DNA of 15,659 bases from Spirochaetia bacterium (GTDB lineage Bacteria > Spirochaetota > Spirochaetia > Treponematales > Treponemataceae): NCBI GenBank assembly GCA_900770075.1, contig CAAGIZ010000195.1:1-15659 (forward strand), written 5' to 3'. The notes below the pieces were generated by a model, which did not search any database, was not told the origin of the DNA, and worked only from the letters and a program-made list of their open reading frames with translations. The position numbers and the translations under genes were made by a program. This document shows, one piece after another, positions 1-6,858 of the stretch. The stretch's first letter is position 1; every line of letters starts with the position of its first letter.

Positions 1-70
1 GGAACGGCCTCGTAGAGGCAAAAACAGTCCGGTGGACTGTTTTTAGTGAGTCTCGAAGCAGCTATGCTGC
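1..70. repeat. Family A element, copy A1 (three consecutive hairpins, possibly cut by window edge)
   Basis: Three perfect hairpins follow one another: GCCTC/GAGGC (7-19, loop GTA), AAAAACAGTCC/GGACTGTTTTT (20-44, loop GGT, 11 bp) and GCAGC/GCTGC (58-70, loop TAT). The order small hairpin, long hairpin, small hairpin is the architecture of the better-conserved copies at 198-340, 8993-9126 and 11213-11395. Sequence identity to those copies is weak, so membership rests on layout. The left part may lie outside the window. The middle hairpin ends in a T run and could also terminate a gene upstream of the window. Confidence 0.5.
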
Positions 71-106
71 GCACGCGCCTTGGAATCAGGCACTTCCAAA
101 AATCAA

Positions 107-169
107 TATAGCATAAACATCTCATTTTGTATAGTAGGTTTGTTTTTACCATCGTTTTTTTATGCTATA
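107..169. repeat. 11-bp perfect inverted repeat around 41 bases
   Basis: TATAGCATAAA (107-117) is the exact reverse complement of TTTATGCTATA (159-169). The enclosed 41 bases are T-rich and code for nothing recognisable. It could be a long hairpin or the ends of a very small degenerate insertion; no target-site duplication is evident. Together with copies A1 and A2 this fills the gene-free stretch before the YhbY gene. Confidence 0.55.
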
Positions 170-197
170 CAGATTTAAGTAAAAGTGTGCTGATGAT

Positions 198-340
198 GGC
201 GCCGGATAGGAGCAGCGGCGAAGCCGTTCCGAAGCGAACAGGTTTGCTTTGCAAACTGTGTGAGCGTAGGAATGTAGGCGCCCCGACGCCGGAACTGCGT
301 ATAGCCGCGAGACGGTGGATGTGCGCAAACTGGCTTTTTA
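198..340. repeat. Family A element, copy A2
   Basis: The left block (209-239) contains small hairpin CGGC-GAA-GCCG (216-226). A 29-base stretch beginning AGCAGCGGCGAAGCCG (211-239) is identical to 2947-2975. A 22-base middle segment forms an imperfect hairpin (238-259, ACAGGTTTGC with GCAAACTGT, one bulged G). The right block (262-299) differs at only two positions from 3055-3092 and contains hairpin GGCG-CCCCGA-CGCC (277-290). The element is GC-rich against T-rich surroundings. Outer borders are estimated from the extent of similarity. Function unknown. Confidence 0.8.
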
Positions 341-441
341 AAAAGTTCGCGGGAGTGCAATTTTATGGAATGTAAGCCGGTGTGGTGGACTGCATTTTCT
401 TTCAATTGAATTTTTCTTCAGTTATAGTTATTATTCTTTTT

Positions 442-753
442 ATGATTGAACTGACAAGCAAACAGAGAAAGTTTTTGGAAAAATCTGCCCAGCCTATGTC
501 GCCGATGGTTTTAATTGGTGGTGCCGGCGTAACGGTGGAACAGATTAAACAGATACAGACTGTCATAAAAACCCACGAACTCATAAAAGTAAAATTCAAC
601 GAGTTTAAAGACGAAAAACGGGAACTTGCAAAGGAAATCGAAGAACAGACTGCTTCTACTCTTGTGCGCATAATCGGGAATGTTGCCGTTTTTTACAAGG
701 AAGCTGAAAAGCCTGCTGACCGTAAATATGCAAAGGGTCTTTTAAAAGCCTGA
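442..753 (+). CDS. yhbY: YhbY/CRM-domain RNA-binding protein
   Basis: This 103-residue protein has the size and sequence of the YhbY family, a single CRM domain that binds ribosomal RNA and associates with pre-50S particles. It starts MIELTSKQRKFLEKSAQ, carries the GxxG loop in VLIGGAGVT, then the helix VEQIKQIQTVIKTHELIKV and the segment RIIGNVAVFYKEAEKP near the C-terminus, all expected for the family. An in-frame ATG at 382 would add 20 hydrophobic residues foreign to the family, so the ATG at 442 is preferred, although no clear Shine-Dalgarno precedes it. It is followed after 50 bases by queH and may be co-transcribed with it. The family assignment is firm; the ribosome role comes from family knowledge. 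Confidence 0.92.
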   Translation: MIELTSKQRKFLEKSAQPMSPMVLIGGAGVTVEQIKQIQTVIKTHELIKVKFNEFKDEKRELAKEIEEQTASTLVRIIGNVAVFYKEAEKPADRKYAKGLLKA

Positions 754-803
754 ATTCCGCCCTTTTTGCAGGTTTTTTGCGGTTTTTGTTTTAGGGCGCA
801 AGA

Positions 804-1496
804 ATGGAAAAAATCAACTATCAGAAAGAACTGGAAAAAATCCTTTCCCGTTTTCCTGCGGAGGGGAAAAAGCCTTCCCTTTTGCTGCATGCCTGTTGCG
901 GGCCTTGCAGCAGTTACGTTATTGAGTACCTTTCCGGGATTTTTGACATTACAATCTACTATTATAATCCTAACATTCACCCGGAAGAAGAATATTTGCG
1001 GCGGCTGGAAGAACTTAAGAAATTTCTGGCGGTTTTTCCTGACTCTTTAAAAAACAAGGTAAAACTGGTTATTGACGGTTACGACCCGGAAGACTTTTTT
1101 TCGGCAACAAATGTCCGTACAGAAGTTGAACTGCAAAAAGAGCCTGAGCGGGGGGAGCGATGCCGGAGATGTTATGCCCTGCGCATGAGCCGTTCCTGGG
1201 ACTATGCCTGCAAAAACGGATTTGACTGGTTTACTACGACTTTAACCATAAGCCCCCACAAGGACAGTCAGATGTTAAACGAAATCGGAATTTCTCTTGA
1301 AAAGCAAAAGCCTGCAGGCGTAAAGACGTGTTTTTTGCTTTCGGACTTTAAAAAGAAAAACGGATATTTGCGGAGCACCCGGCTATCTTTGGAATACGGA
1401 CTTTGGCGGCAGGAATATTGCGGCTGTGTTTTTTCCATGCAAAATTCTGGAGAAAATAATAAAATTGAAGAAAGATTCCCGGAGGCTAAAAAATGA
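804..1496 (+). CDS. queH: Epoxyqueuosine reductase QueH
   Basis: QueH (formerly DUF208) carries out the last step of queuosine synthesis, reducing epoxyqueuosine in tRNA to queuosine; it is the non-cobalamin alternative to QueG and uses an Fe-S cluster plus an adjacent iron. In this 230-residue protein the family landmarks are present: HACCGPCSSY (C31, C32, C35), YYYNPNIHP (52-60), the CRRC pair (C120, C123), TLTISPHKDS (146-155) and YCGC (C206, C208) near the C-terminus. The AGGG at 793-796 is seven bases before the ATG. Its stop overlaps the argA start (ATGA), indicating translational coupling. No other queuosine genes are in the window, so precursor could come from salvage or from genes elsewhere. 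Confidence 0.95.
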   Translation: MEKINYQKELEKILSRFPAEGKKPSLLLHACCGPCSSYVIEYLSGIFDITIYYYNPNIHPEEEYLRRLEELKKFLAVFPDSLKNKVKLVIDGYDPEDFFSATNVRTEVELQKEPERGERCRRCYALRMSRSWDYACKNGFDWFTTTLTISPHKDSQMLNEIGISLEKQKPAGVKTCFLLSDFKKKNGYLRSTRLSLEYGLWRQEYCGCVFSMQNSGENNKIEERFPEAKK

Positions 1497-2875
1497 CACA
1501 GATTGAAAAATTCATTCAGACTAAGGCAGACAGCATACGGGATGTAATTCGATACATAGGAAAGTTTAACAATGCAATTGTCGTAATCTACATCGATGAC
1601 AGGATTATAGATTCGCCGGTATTTTCGAGCCACGTCCACGATATAGGGCTTATAAAGCAGGCGGGGCTTAAGGTTCTTTTGGTTCCAGGGGCGCACAAGC
1701 GCATTGACCATATTCTTTCAAAAAACTCAGTAGGCTGGACGAGCCGTAACGGAATAAGAATTACTTCTTCTGAGGCAATGGAACTTATAAAAACTGCTGC
1801 CTTTGAAGCGGCAAATACTGTAATGACAAGTCTTGCCGGGGAACACATAACTGCCGTAATCGGTAACTGGGTTCGGGCAAGGGGAAAAGGCGTTATAAAC
1901 GGAATTGACTTTGGAACGGCGGGAGAAATTGACCGGATTGACGATTTAAGCCTGAAAACTGTTCTGGAAGACGGCTTTATCCCGATTTTTCCCTGCATTG
2001 GCTGGAGCCTGAACGGAAAACCCTACAATATTTCTTCAATGCAGCTTGCAAATCAGCTGGCGGTTCATCTGAAGGCGGACAAATTGTTTTTTCTTGTGCC
2101 GGAAGGTGAAATCGGGGCGAATTGCTTTGACCTGCCGGAGGACATAGGTCTTTCTCCTGAGGGGCATGTGCCTGCATTAAATATCGAAGAGGTTGAAAAA
2201 TTTATTGCCCTGAACGAGGCTTCCGAGAAAAGTAATGGGAGGTGCCCTAATCTTTCTGAACAGCAGAATGCCTTGAAGCAGGGCATAATTTCTATTCTGA
2301 AACTTTCCAGAGAAGCCTGCGTAAAGGGAGTTTCCAGAGCCCATATTTTGAACGGTTCTGTGGACGGAACTTTGCCCTGCGAGATTTTCAGCAATCTTGG
2401 TTCCGGGACTATGGTTTATTCTTCGGACTACGGAAAAATCCGTGCCATGCGCCGGGAAGATATTTCGCAGGTTCTTTCCATTATACGGCCTTTTGTTCTG
2501 GACGGAATTCTTTTGCCGCGGACGGAAGAACAGCTGGAATCTTCTTGCAGCGATTACATCGTTTACGAAATTGACGGTGCAATCCGGGCCTGTTCTGCCC
2601 TGCATATTTACGACCGCTCTCAGGCGGAAATTGCGGCGGTGGCGGTGGATAAAACCTTTGCCCATATTGGAATCGGTCCAAAAATGATTGCCTTCCTTAT
2701 TGAAAAGGCAAAAGCGGTAAATTTAAAGAGCATTTTTATTCTGACGACTCAGACTGCTGACTGGTTTGAAAATCTTGGTTTTAAACCCGACAGTGTTGAT
2801 TCTCTTCCTGAAGAAAGGCGGAAACTCTGGAACGAAAAGCGAGGGTCAAAGGTTTACAGGCTGAATTTGGTTTAG
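1493..2875 (+). CDS. argA: N-acetylglutamate synthase (amino-acid kinase + GNAT fusion)
   Basis: The 460-residue protein has the classic ArgA architecture: an N-terminal amino-acid-kinase fold (about 1-285, with LLVPGAHKRID and GNWVRARGKGVINGIDFGTA) and a C-terminal GNAT acetyltransferase domain (about 305-460). The C-terminal run TTQTADWFENLGFKP and LPEERRKLWNEKRGSKV closely resembles proteobacterial ArgA. It catalyses acetyl-CoA + glutamate to N-acetylglutamate, the first step of arginine synthesis; ArgA enzymes are commonly inhibited by arginine at the kinase-like domain. GNAT motif A reads AHIGIGPKM (390-398), with His where Q or R is usual. It overlaps queH by four bases. No other arginine gene is adjacent, so the operon link to queuosine looks positional rather than functional. 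Confidence 0.93.
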   Translation: MTQIEKFIQTKADSIRDVIRYIGKFNNAIVVIYIDDRIIDSPVFSSHVHDIGLIKQAGLKVLLVPGAHKRIDHILSKNSVGWTSRNGIRITSSEAMELIKTAAFEAANTVMTSLAGEHITAVIGNWVRARGKGVINGIDFGTAGEIDRIDDLSLKTVLEDGFIPIFPCIGWSLNGKPYNISSMQLANQLAVHLKADKLFFLVPEGEIGANCFDLPEDIGLSPEGHVPALNIEEVEKFIALNEASEKSNGRCPNLSEQQNALKQGIISILKLSREACVKGVSRAHILNGSVDGTLPCEIFSNLGSGTMVYSSDYGKIRAMRREDISQVLSIIRPFVLDGILLPRTEEQLESSCSDYIVYEIDGAIRACSALHIYDRSQAEIAAVAVDKTFAHIGIGPKMIAFLIEKAKAVNLKSIFILTTQTADWFENLGFKPDSVDSLPEERRKLWNEKRGSKVYRLNLV

Positions 2876-2893
2876 AACGCCTCTGGACGGGGA

Positions 2894-3135
2894 TTGTGCG
2901 CCGTAACAAGGGATTTTTTTGTGGGGAAAGGCTTAGCCCGGGCCGTAGCAGCGGCGAAGCCGTTCCGAAGCGAACTTTGGGGGATTGGATGTCGGTCAGT
3001 TCCTGAGGGTTTTCTTTTGCAAACCCGGTGTTGGTGTCTTGTAGCAAAAATTGTGAGCGGAGGAATGCAGGCGCCCCGACGCCGGAACTGCGAAGGGACG
3101 GCTAGACGGCGGATGTGCTCCAAAAAAAATTTTCT
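2894..3135. repeat. Family A element, copy A3 (long middle segment)
   Basis: It shares the left block (2947-2975, identical over 29 bases to A2, with hairpin CGGC-GAA-GCCG at 2952-2962) and the right block (3055-3092, two differences from A2, with hairpin GGCG-CCCCGA-CGCC at 3070-3083). The middle segment is 79 bases here versus about 22 in A2 and is unrelated in sequence; it contains hairpin GGGTTT/AAACCC (3007-3026). A shorter match follows (AGACGG-GGATGTGC, from 3103). This copy fills most of the 365-base gap between argA and putP; the rest (about 3136-3240) is A/T-rich leader with a partial family B motif. Confidence 0.8.
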
Positions 3136-3153
3136 ACTGTTTTTTTTGAGGTG

Positions 3154-3165
3154 TTTTTAGGTTCC
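3154..3165 (+). repeat. Family B motif, partial copy
   Basis: TTTTTAGGTTCC matches the family B core TTTTTAGAGGTTCC with two bases missing. It lies 75 bases before the putP start, in the presumed leader. Only the 3' half of the longer family B unit is present. Confidence 0.4.
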
Positions 3166-3240
3166 ATAAACACGATATATCATGTATATTTTTGAAATTA
3201 CCCCTGTAAACAAAAAATTTGAAGGGGTTTGGGAGACGCT

Positions 3241-4788
3241 ATGGACTGGTCGATGATTGCAAAAGTTGCTGCTTTTGTGCTTTATCTTGGAATGATGATT
3301 TATGTTGGCTTGAGCAATGCAAGCAGAAACAACACTTCGTCTGATTTTTTTCTTGGCGGGCGCAATGTTGGTCCTTGGGTAACGGCTCTTTCTGCTGAAG
3401 CTTCGGACTCTTCTGCCTGGCTTTTGATGGGGCTTCCGGGGCTGTGCTATCTGGGCGGAGTTAAGGAAACTTTCTGGACGGCTCTGGGACTTTGTGCCGG
3501 TACTTACATCAGCTGGCTTTTTATTGCAAAACCTTTGCGCAAGTGTTCTGTTTCTTTTGGTGATTCTATCACGATTCCTGAGTTTTTTAAAAACCGCCTG
3601 AATGACAGAAGCAACCTTCTTTCGATTATTTCGGTGGTTTTAATCGTTTTCTTCTTTACGATTTATACTGCTTCCGGGTTTGTTGCCTGTGCAAAGCTTT
3701 TTAATTCGGTTTTCGGGCTGCCTTATCATGCCGGTCTTGCCATCGGTCTTGTTGTAATCCTCTGTTACACTATTACGGGCGGTTACATTGCTGTCTGCAC
3801 GACGGATTTTATTCAGGGTGCTCTGATTTTTCTGGCTATCGTAATTTCCGGGCTGATTGCTGTCTTTTCTTTGGGCGGGCCTGCCGAAGCCTTTGCCAGT
3901 GTTCAGGCTTTTGACGCTAAGGCTGTTGCCGGTACCTTTGGTGACGCTTTGAAAAATACCTTTACGGCTAACAAAAGTTACAGCGTTATGAACATAATTT
4001 CGGCTCTTGCCTGGGGGCTTGGTTACCTGGGTATGCCTCATATTATTGTTCGGTTTATGGGTATTGATTCGCCGGAGTCAATTAAAAAAGCCCGGAGAAT
4101 CGGTATTTCCTGGATGGTGATTTCTTACATCGGTACTTTTGTAATCGGTACTGTGGGAACGGCTTTTCTTTTAAAGCACGGTATTGTTCTGGGGCTTGAT
4201 GCCGGAACGGTTGTGGAAGGCGTTGCTGCTACTGGCGATGCGGAAACAATTTTTTCCGTGATGATGCAGAACATCTATCCTGCCTTTATTGCAGGAATTT
4301 TTCTCTGTGCCATTCTTGCGGCTTCCATGTCTACGGCGGACTCTCAGCTTCTGGCTGCTTCTTCGGCGGTTGGTCAGGACATTTACAAGGGGATTATAAA
4401 AAAGGATGCTACTGAAAAAGAGGTGCTTACCGTAAGCCGCTTTACTGTTTTCCTTATTGCGCTGATTGCTCTTTTGCTGTCGTTAAATCCGAATTCGTCG
4501 ATTTTTAAGCTTGTTTCTTATGCCTGGGCTGGCTTTGGTGCAACTTTTGGTCCTTTGGTTCTGCTTTCGCTTTACTGGAAGGGGCTTACTGCAAAAGGTG
4601 CTGTTGCCGGTCTTATCGGTGGCGGAGCGGTTGTTGTAATCTGGCACCAGCTTTCCGGCGGAATATTCAACCTTTACGAAATTCTTCCGGGTTTTGTTGT
4701 GTGTCTGGTGCTTTCGGTTGTGGTTTCCCTCGTGACCAAAAAAGACGAAACTGTTCTTGAACAGTTTGAAGCATACAAAAAAGCGTAA
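3241..4788 (+). CDS. putP: Sodium/proline symporter, PutP type
   Basis: This 515-residue polytopic membrane protein of the sodium:solute symporter family matches PutP closely. FFLGGRNVGPWVTALSAEAS leads into DSSAWLLMGLPG, placing R41, D56 and S58 at the positions of E. coli PutP R40, D55 and S57, which matter for sodium/proline binding. Later CAILAASMSTADSQLL corresponds to the TM segment with the second set of sodium ligands. Predicted role: sodium-driven proline import. The ATG at 3241 is preferred over an in-frame TTG at 3229 because GGGAG (3231-3235) sits five bases upstream and the N-terminus then matches the family. A strong terminator follows, so the gene is probably monocistronic. Betaine or another amino acid as substrate cannot be excluded. 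Confidence 0.93.
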   Translation: MDWSMIAKVAAFVLYLGMMIYVGLSNASRNNTSSDFFLGGRNVGPWVTALSAEASDSSAWLLMGLPGLCYLGGVKETFWTALGLCAGTYISWLFIAKPLRKCSVSFGDSITIPEFFKNRLNDRSNLLSIISVVLIVFFFTIYTASGFVACAKLFNSVFGLPYHAGLAIGLVVILCYTITGGYIAVCTTDFIQGALIFLAIVISGLIAVFSLGGPAEAFASVQAFDAKAVAGTFGDALKNTFTANKSYSVMNIISALAWGLGYLGMPHIIVRFMGIDSPESIKKARRIGISWMVISYIGTFVIGTVGTAFLLKHGIVLGLDAGTVVEGVAATGDAETIFSVMMQNIYPAFIAGIFLCAILAASMSTADSQLLAASSAVGQDIYKGIIKKDATEKEVLTVSRFTVFLIALIALLLSLNPNSSIFKLVSYAWAGFGATFGPLVLLSLYWKGLTAKGAVAGLIGGGAVVVIWHQLSGGIFNLYEILPGFVVCLVLSVVVSLVTKKDETVLEQFEAYKKA

Positions 4789-4825
4789 GTTTGGTAAGTT
4801 TAACGTAAAAAATTAAGTCATCCTT

Positions 4826-4858
4826 AAAAACTCGTCTTTGCCGGTTTTTTGAGGTGCC
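4826..4858. repeat. Family B repeat, copy B1
   Basis: The unit runs AAAAACTCGTCTTTG (4826-4840), then CCGG, then TTTTTTGAGGTGCC (4845-4858). The A-run and T-run halves can pair imperfectly, making a hairpin. It is repeated about 140 bases downstream (4964-4998) and again at 8953-8992 and 15341-15374. It lies between the putP stop and the putP terminator. Confidence 0.65.
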
Positions 4859-4865
4859 CTGTAAA

Positions 4866-4911
4866 AGCAGCGGGTTTAAGCCAGAGAGGTGAAAAACCTG
4901 CTGTTTTTTTT
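4866..4911 (+). terminator. Rho-independent terminator of putP
   Basis: AGCAGCGGGTTT (4866-4877) pairs with AAACCTGCTG (4894-4903), including one G-U pair, across a 16-base loop, and is followed by eight T (4904-4911). It lies about 80 bases after the putP stop and ends transcription before the next promoter. Confidence 0.85.
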
Positions 4912-4931
4912 CTGCATTTTTTTACAGAGTG

Positions 4932-4940
4932 TGGTATAAT
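4932..4940 (+). promoter_or_regulatory. Extended -10 promoter for the 559-residue protein gene
   Basis: TGGTATAAT gives a perfect TATAAT (4935-4940) with an upstream TG at extended -10 spacing. No good -35 hexamer is visible, as often tolerated with extended -10 promoters. Transcription would start near 4947, giving an approximately 80-base leader that includes family B copy B2. Confidence 0.65.
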
Positions 4941-4963
4941 TTAAGGGTACTTTTTTGGACATC

Positions 4964-4998
4964 TTTAAAAACTCGTTTTGTGGATTTTTAAAGGTTCC
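4964..4998. repeat. Family B repeat, copy B2
   Basis: AAAAACTCG (4967-4975), TTTTG, then GGATTTTTAAAGGTTCC ending at 4998. It aligns with B1 over its whole length with a one-base indel. It sits in the leader of the following gene, between the extended -10 and the start codon, and its AAAGG might act as a ribosome site for the alternative ATG at 5003. Confidence 0.6.
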
Positions 4999-5026
4999 AG
5001 TCATGTACTTTTTGGAGCAGTTAAGA

Positions 5027-6706
5027 ATGAGCGATCAGGAATTAGACCCTACAATTGCAGCCCTGCTGGCGGAAACTCAGGATTCTTCCAGACCTACTAT
5101 GTCCGATGCTCCAATCAGCTCTTTTGAACCTTCGCCCGCTGTCAAAAATCCTTTTGGGCAGAAGGAAAACCCTGCTGATGCCGGTCATAAAAACGTGGAT
5201 TTGAGCATTACAAAATTTGCTCCCATAGAGAAATTTTTTGAAGATGAGCCGGCTCCTTATTTTGACGAGCCTTCTTATTATAAAACCTGTCTTACCGGAG
5301 AAGGTCAGCCTGCCCAGAGGGTGCATCAGGTTCTTTCCAAATACCTGACCTGCACTGATGCAAAAGACCGAACCGTTTACAGACAGCAGATGGTTATGGC
5401 TTATTGGGAACTTGTGCACAACATGGCTCCCAAGATGGCGGATTTGACCCTGCCTAAGGTTAAGCGCATGATGATGCGTTTTGGTGTTATTCTGCCTTCT
5501 CTTTTTTCGCCGGAACAGAAGCAGCTTTTTTCCAAAGTTATTATGGACAACAACACGGGCGAGCCTGTCTATTACATGGACGAGTGGTTTAAGGAAATTG
5601 CCAGCGGACGGCTTACCCTTTCTGCAACTGATGAGGTTCGTGTAAAAAAGTCTGCAAATGACGGCGGGACTGCGGAACAGCAGCATCTTATGCAGTTGAA
5701 AAGCAAAAATGACGGTAAGCTTCAGAGTTCGGAAAGTTTTGTAAATGCAAAGGAAAGCGAACGGCAGATGATTGAGCATGAGCTTTTAAACCGTGTAAAT
5801 GCCCTTTGCGAACATGCCGTAATGATTGGGCTTGAGCCTCATCGCATGCCTTACACCGAGATGCAGAGAAAGCTTTTTGGTGAAATTCAGGAAAAACTCC
5901 GTGCCCTGCAGAAAAACGACAAGGAACTTTCCGGGCATTTGAAGGAACTGGAAGAAGCCAGGTCTGTTGCCGGTTCTCTGGAAGCGAAGATTGCTAACGG
6001 GCCAGTAAATGTAGAGATAAATAAAGGCGACATAGACACTGAATACAACACTGTCCGGCAGATGGCTAAGATGACTGTGGGCAGGCAGGGAAACCAGTTC
6101 CCTGTCTTTACGAGGGAATTTTACCACAGCACTCCTCAAGGTACCGGCTTTAGGGAGAATGTCCTGAAGATTATGGCATGGATTGAAGAGATGGATCCCG
6201 GTGCCTTCTGCCGCATTCACAAAAATACAGCCCACAGGATTGTTCCTTACGTGCTGCTTGTTCCTACCTATGGAGATTTCGGCTTCTGTTGGGAGCCTTT
6301 TGACCGTTACAACAGAATTACCAGCCGCGGAAGAATCGTAATTCCTATGTATCCGAGGGATTTGAAGATTAGCGTGCTGATGGCAGTTGCTGACTTGCGC
6401 TGGCAGGTTGCAAAGGAAAAGGCTTCGTACTACTGGATGGAAGAAGGTCTGACCGGGCAGTATTATCAGTACATCGAAAATCAGAAATTGAAGGGGGATT
6501 TAAAATCTTACTTTATTTCGGATTATGTTCTTTGGCTTACAAAGGAAGTGAACGGCGTGCAGCGGATGGACAAGGAGCTGCGGGCTATTTTCTGGCGCTT
6601 TGTACCTTTTAACCAGCAGAAAAAAGACGAGCTGAAAAAAAGGTCCGTGGTATATCAGGAACTGTACCAGAGGGACATCAACCGCAGCATGAGCGACGGT
6701 TACTAG
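5027..6706 (+). CDS. Unrecognised 559-residue protein (probably spirochaete-specific)
   Basis: I do not recognise a domain. With the start at 5027 (GGAG at 5014-5017, nine bases upstream) the product is 559 residues. An in-frame ATG at 5003 would add eight residues, and a TTG further upstream lies inside repeat B2. The first 75 residues are rich in Pro, Ser and Asp and probably disordered. Residues about 80-200 look helical (VLSKYL, MVMAYWELVHNM, LPKVKRMMMRFGV). A polar linker precedes a charged helix with coiled-coil character (about 285-325). The C-terminal 230 residues look globular, with FPVFTREFYH, YVLLVPTYGDFGFCWEPFDRYN and SYYWMEEGLTGQYYQY. No signal peptide or membrane segment is seen, so it is likely cytoplasmic. 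It has its own promoter; function is unknown. Confidence 0.85.
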   Translation: MSDQELDPTIAALLAETQDSSRPTMSDAPISSFEPSPAVKNPFGQKENPADAGHKNVDLSITKFAPIEKFFEDEPAPYFDEPSYYKTCLTGEGQPAQRVHQVLSKYLTCTDAKDRTVYRQQMVMAYWELVHNMAPKMADLTLPKVKRMMMRFGVILPSLFSPEQKQLFSKVIMDNNTGEPVYYMDEWFKEIASGRLTLSATDEVRVKKSANDGGTAEQQHLMQLKSKNDGKLQSSESFVNAKESERQMIEHELLNRVNALCEHAVMIGLEPHRMPYTEMQRKLFGEIQEKLRALQKNDKELSGHLKELEEARSVAGSLEAKIANGPVNVEINKGDIDTEYNTVRQMAKMTVGRQGNQFPVFTREFYHSTPQGTGFRENVLKIMAWIEEMDPGAFCRIHKNTAHRIVPYVLLVPTYGDFGFCWEPFDRYNRITSRGRIVIPMYPRDLKISVLMAVADLRWQVAKEKASYYWMEEGLTGQYYQYIENQKLKGDLKSYFISDYVLWLTKEVNGVQRMDKELRAIFWRFVPFNQQKKDELKKRSVVYQELYQRDINRSMSDGY

Positions 6707-6728
6707 TTTTTATTCAGGCAGCGCAGGG

Positions 6729-6779
6729 GAGTACTCAAGGGTCGGCGGTTTTTTAACCGCTCTATACATATTTATAGAG
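6729..6779. other. Cluster of small palindromes after the 559-residue protein gene
   Basis: Three structures follow one another: the palindrome GAGTACTC (6729-6736), hairpin GCGGTT/AACCGC with a TTTT loop (6745-6760), and hairpin CTCTATA/TATAGAG (6760-6779). None is followed by a clean T run, so a terminator role is possible but weakly supported. They lie immediately upstream of the G-tract region preceding the EAL gene. Confidence 0.4.
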
Positions 6780-6780
6780 G

Positions 6781-6811
6781 TTGTTTTGCGGGGGGGGGGG
6801 ATGATTTCTAT
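6781..6811 (+). promoter_or_regulatory. 11-G tract in putative promoter of the EAL gene
   Basis: A run of 11 G (6790-6800) lies 58 bases before the EAL gene start. It falls between TTGTTT (6781-6786), a possible -35, and TTCTAT (6806-6811), a poor possible -10, with 19 bases between them. Loss of two G would give the optimal 17-base spacing. Homopolymeric G tracts of this length are slippage-prone, and in Treponema pallidum poly-G tracts in promoters are known to vary expression of tpr and other genes. The promoter hexamers here are weak, so only the G tract itself is certain. Confidence 0.5.
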
Positions 6812-6858
6812 TTTTTTTCGGGTTTTGGCTGTGAGGCATTTTTTTTAAGGGGAATTTT

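Noticed and set aside
127..405. Small open frames across family A copies on either strand, with a shared minus-strand peptide (FRRRGA, SLRNGFAAA) in A2 and A3
   Set aside because: The minus-strand frame is the same in A2 and A3 only because their middle segments differ by 57 bases. Both differences in the right block change the amino acid, and in A4/A5 a single-base length change in the left block shifts the frame while preserving the hairpin. Structure, not protein, is conserved. Such peptides are probably spurious annotations.
382..441. ATG at 382 as start of the YhbY gene
   Set aside because: It would add a hydrophobic 20-residue extension not found in this compact RNA-binding family.
745..777. 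Possible terminator between the YhbY gene and queH
   Set aside because: The pairing is only CCTG/CAGG plus A-T pairs over a 16-base loop, and queH follows at once without another visible promoter.
3229..3240. TTG start for putP four codons upstream
   Set aside because: The ATG at 3241 has a well-placed GGGAG and matches the family N-terminus; the TTG overlaps the ribosome site region.
6745..6760. GCGGTT/AACCGC hairpin as terminator of the 559-residue protein gene
   Set aside because: The T run is in the loop rather than after the stem, so it is kept only as a palindrome cluster.
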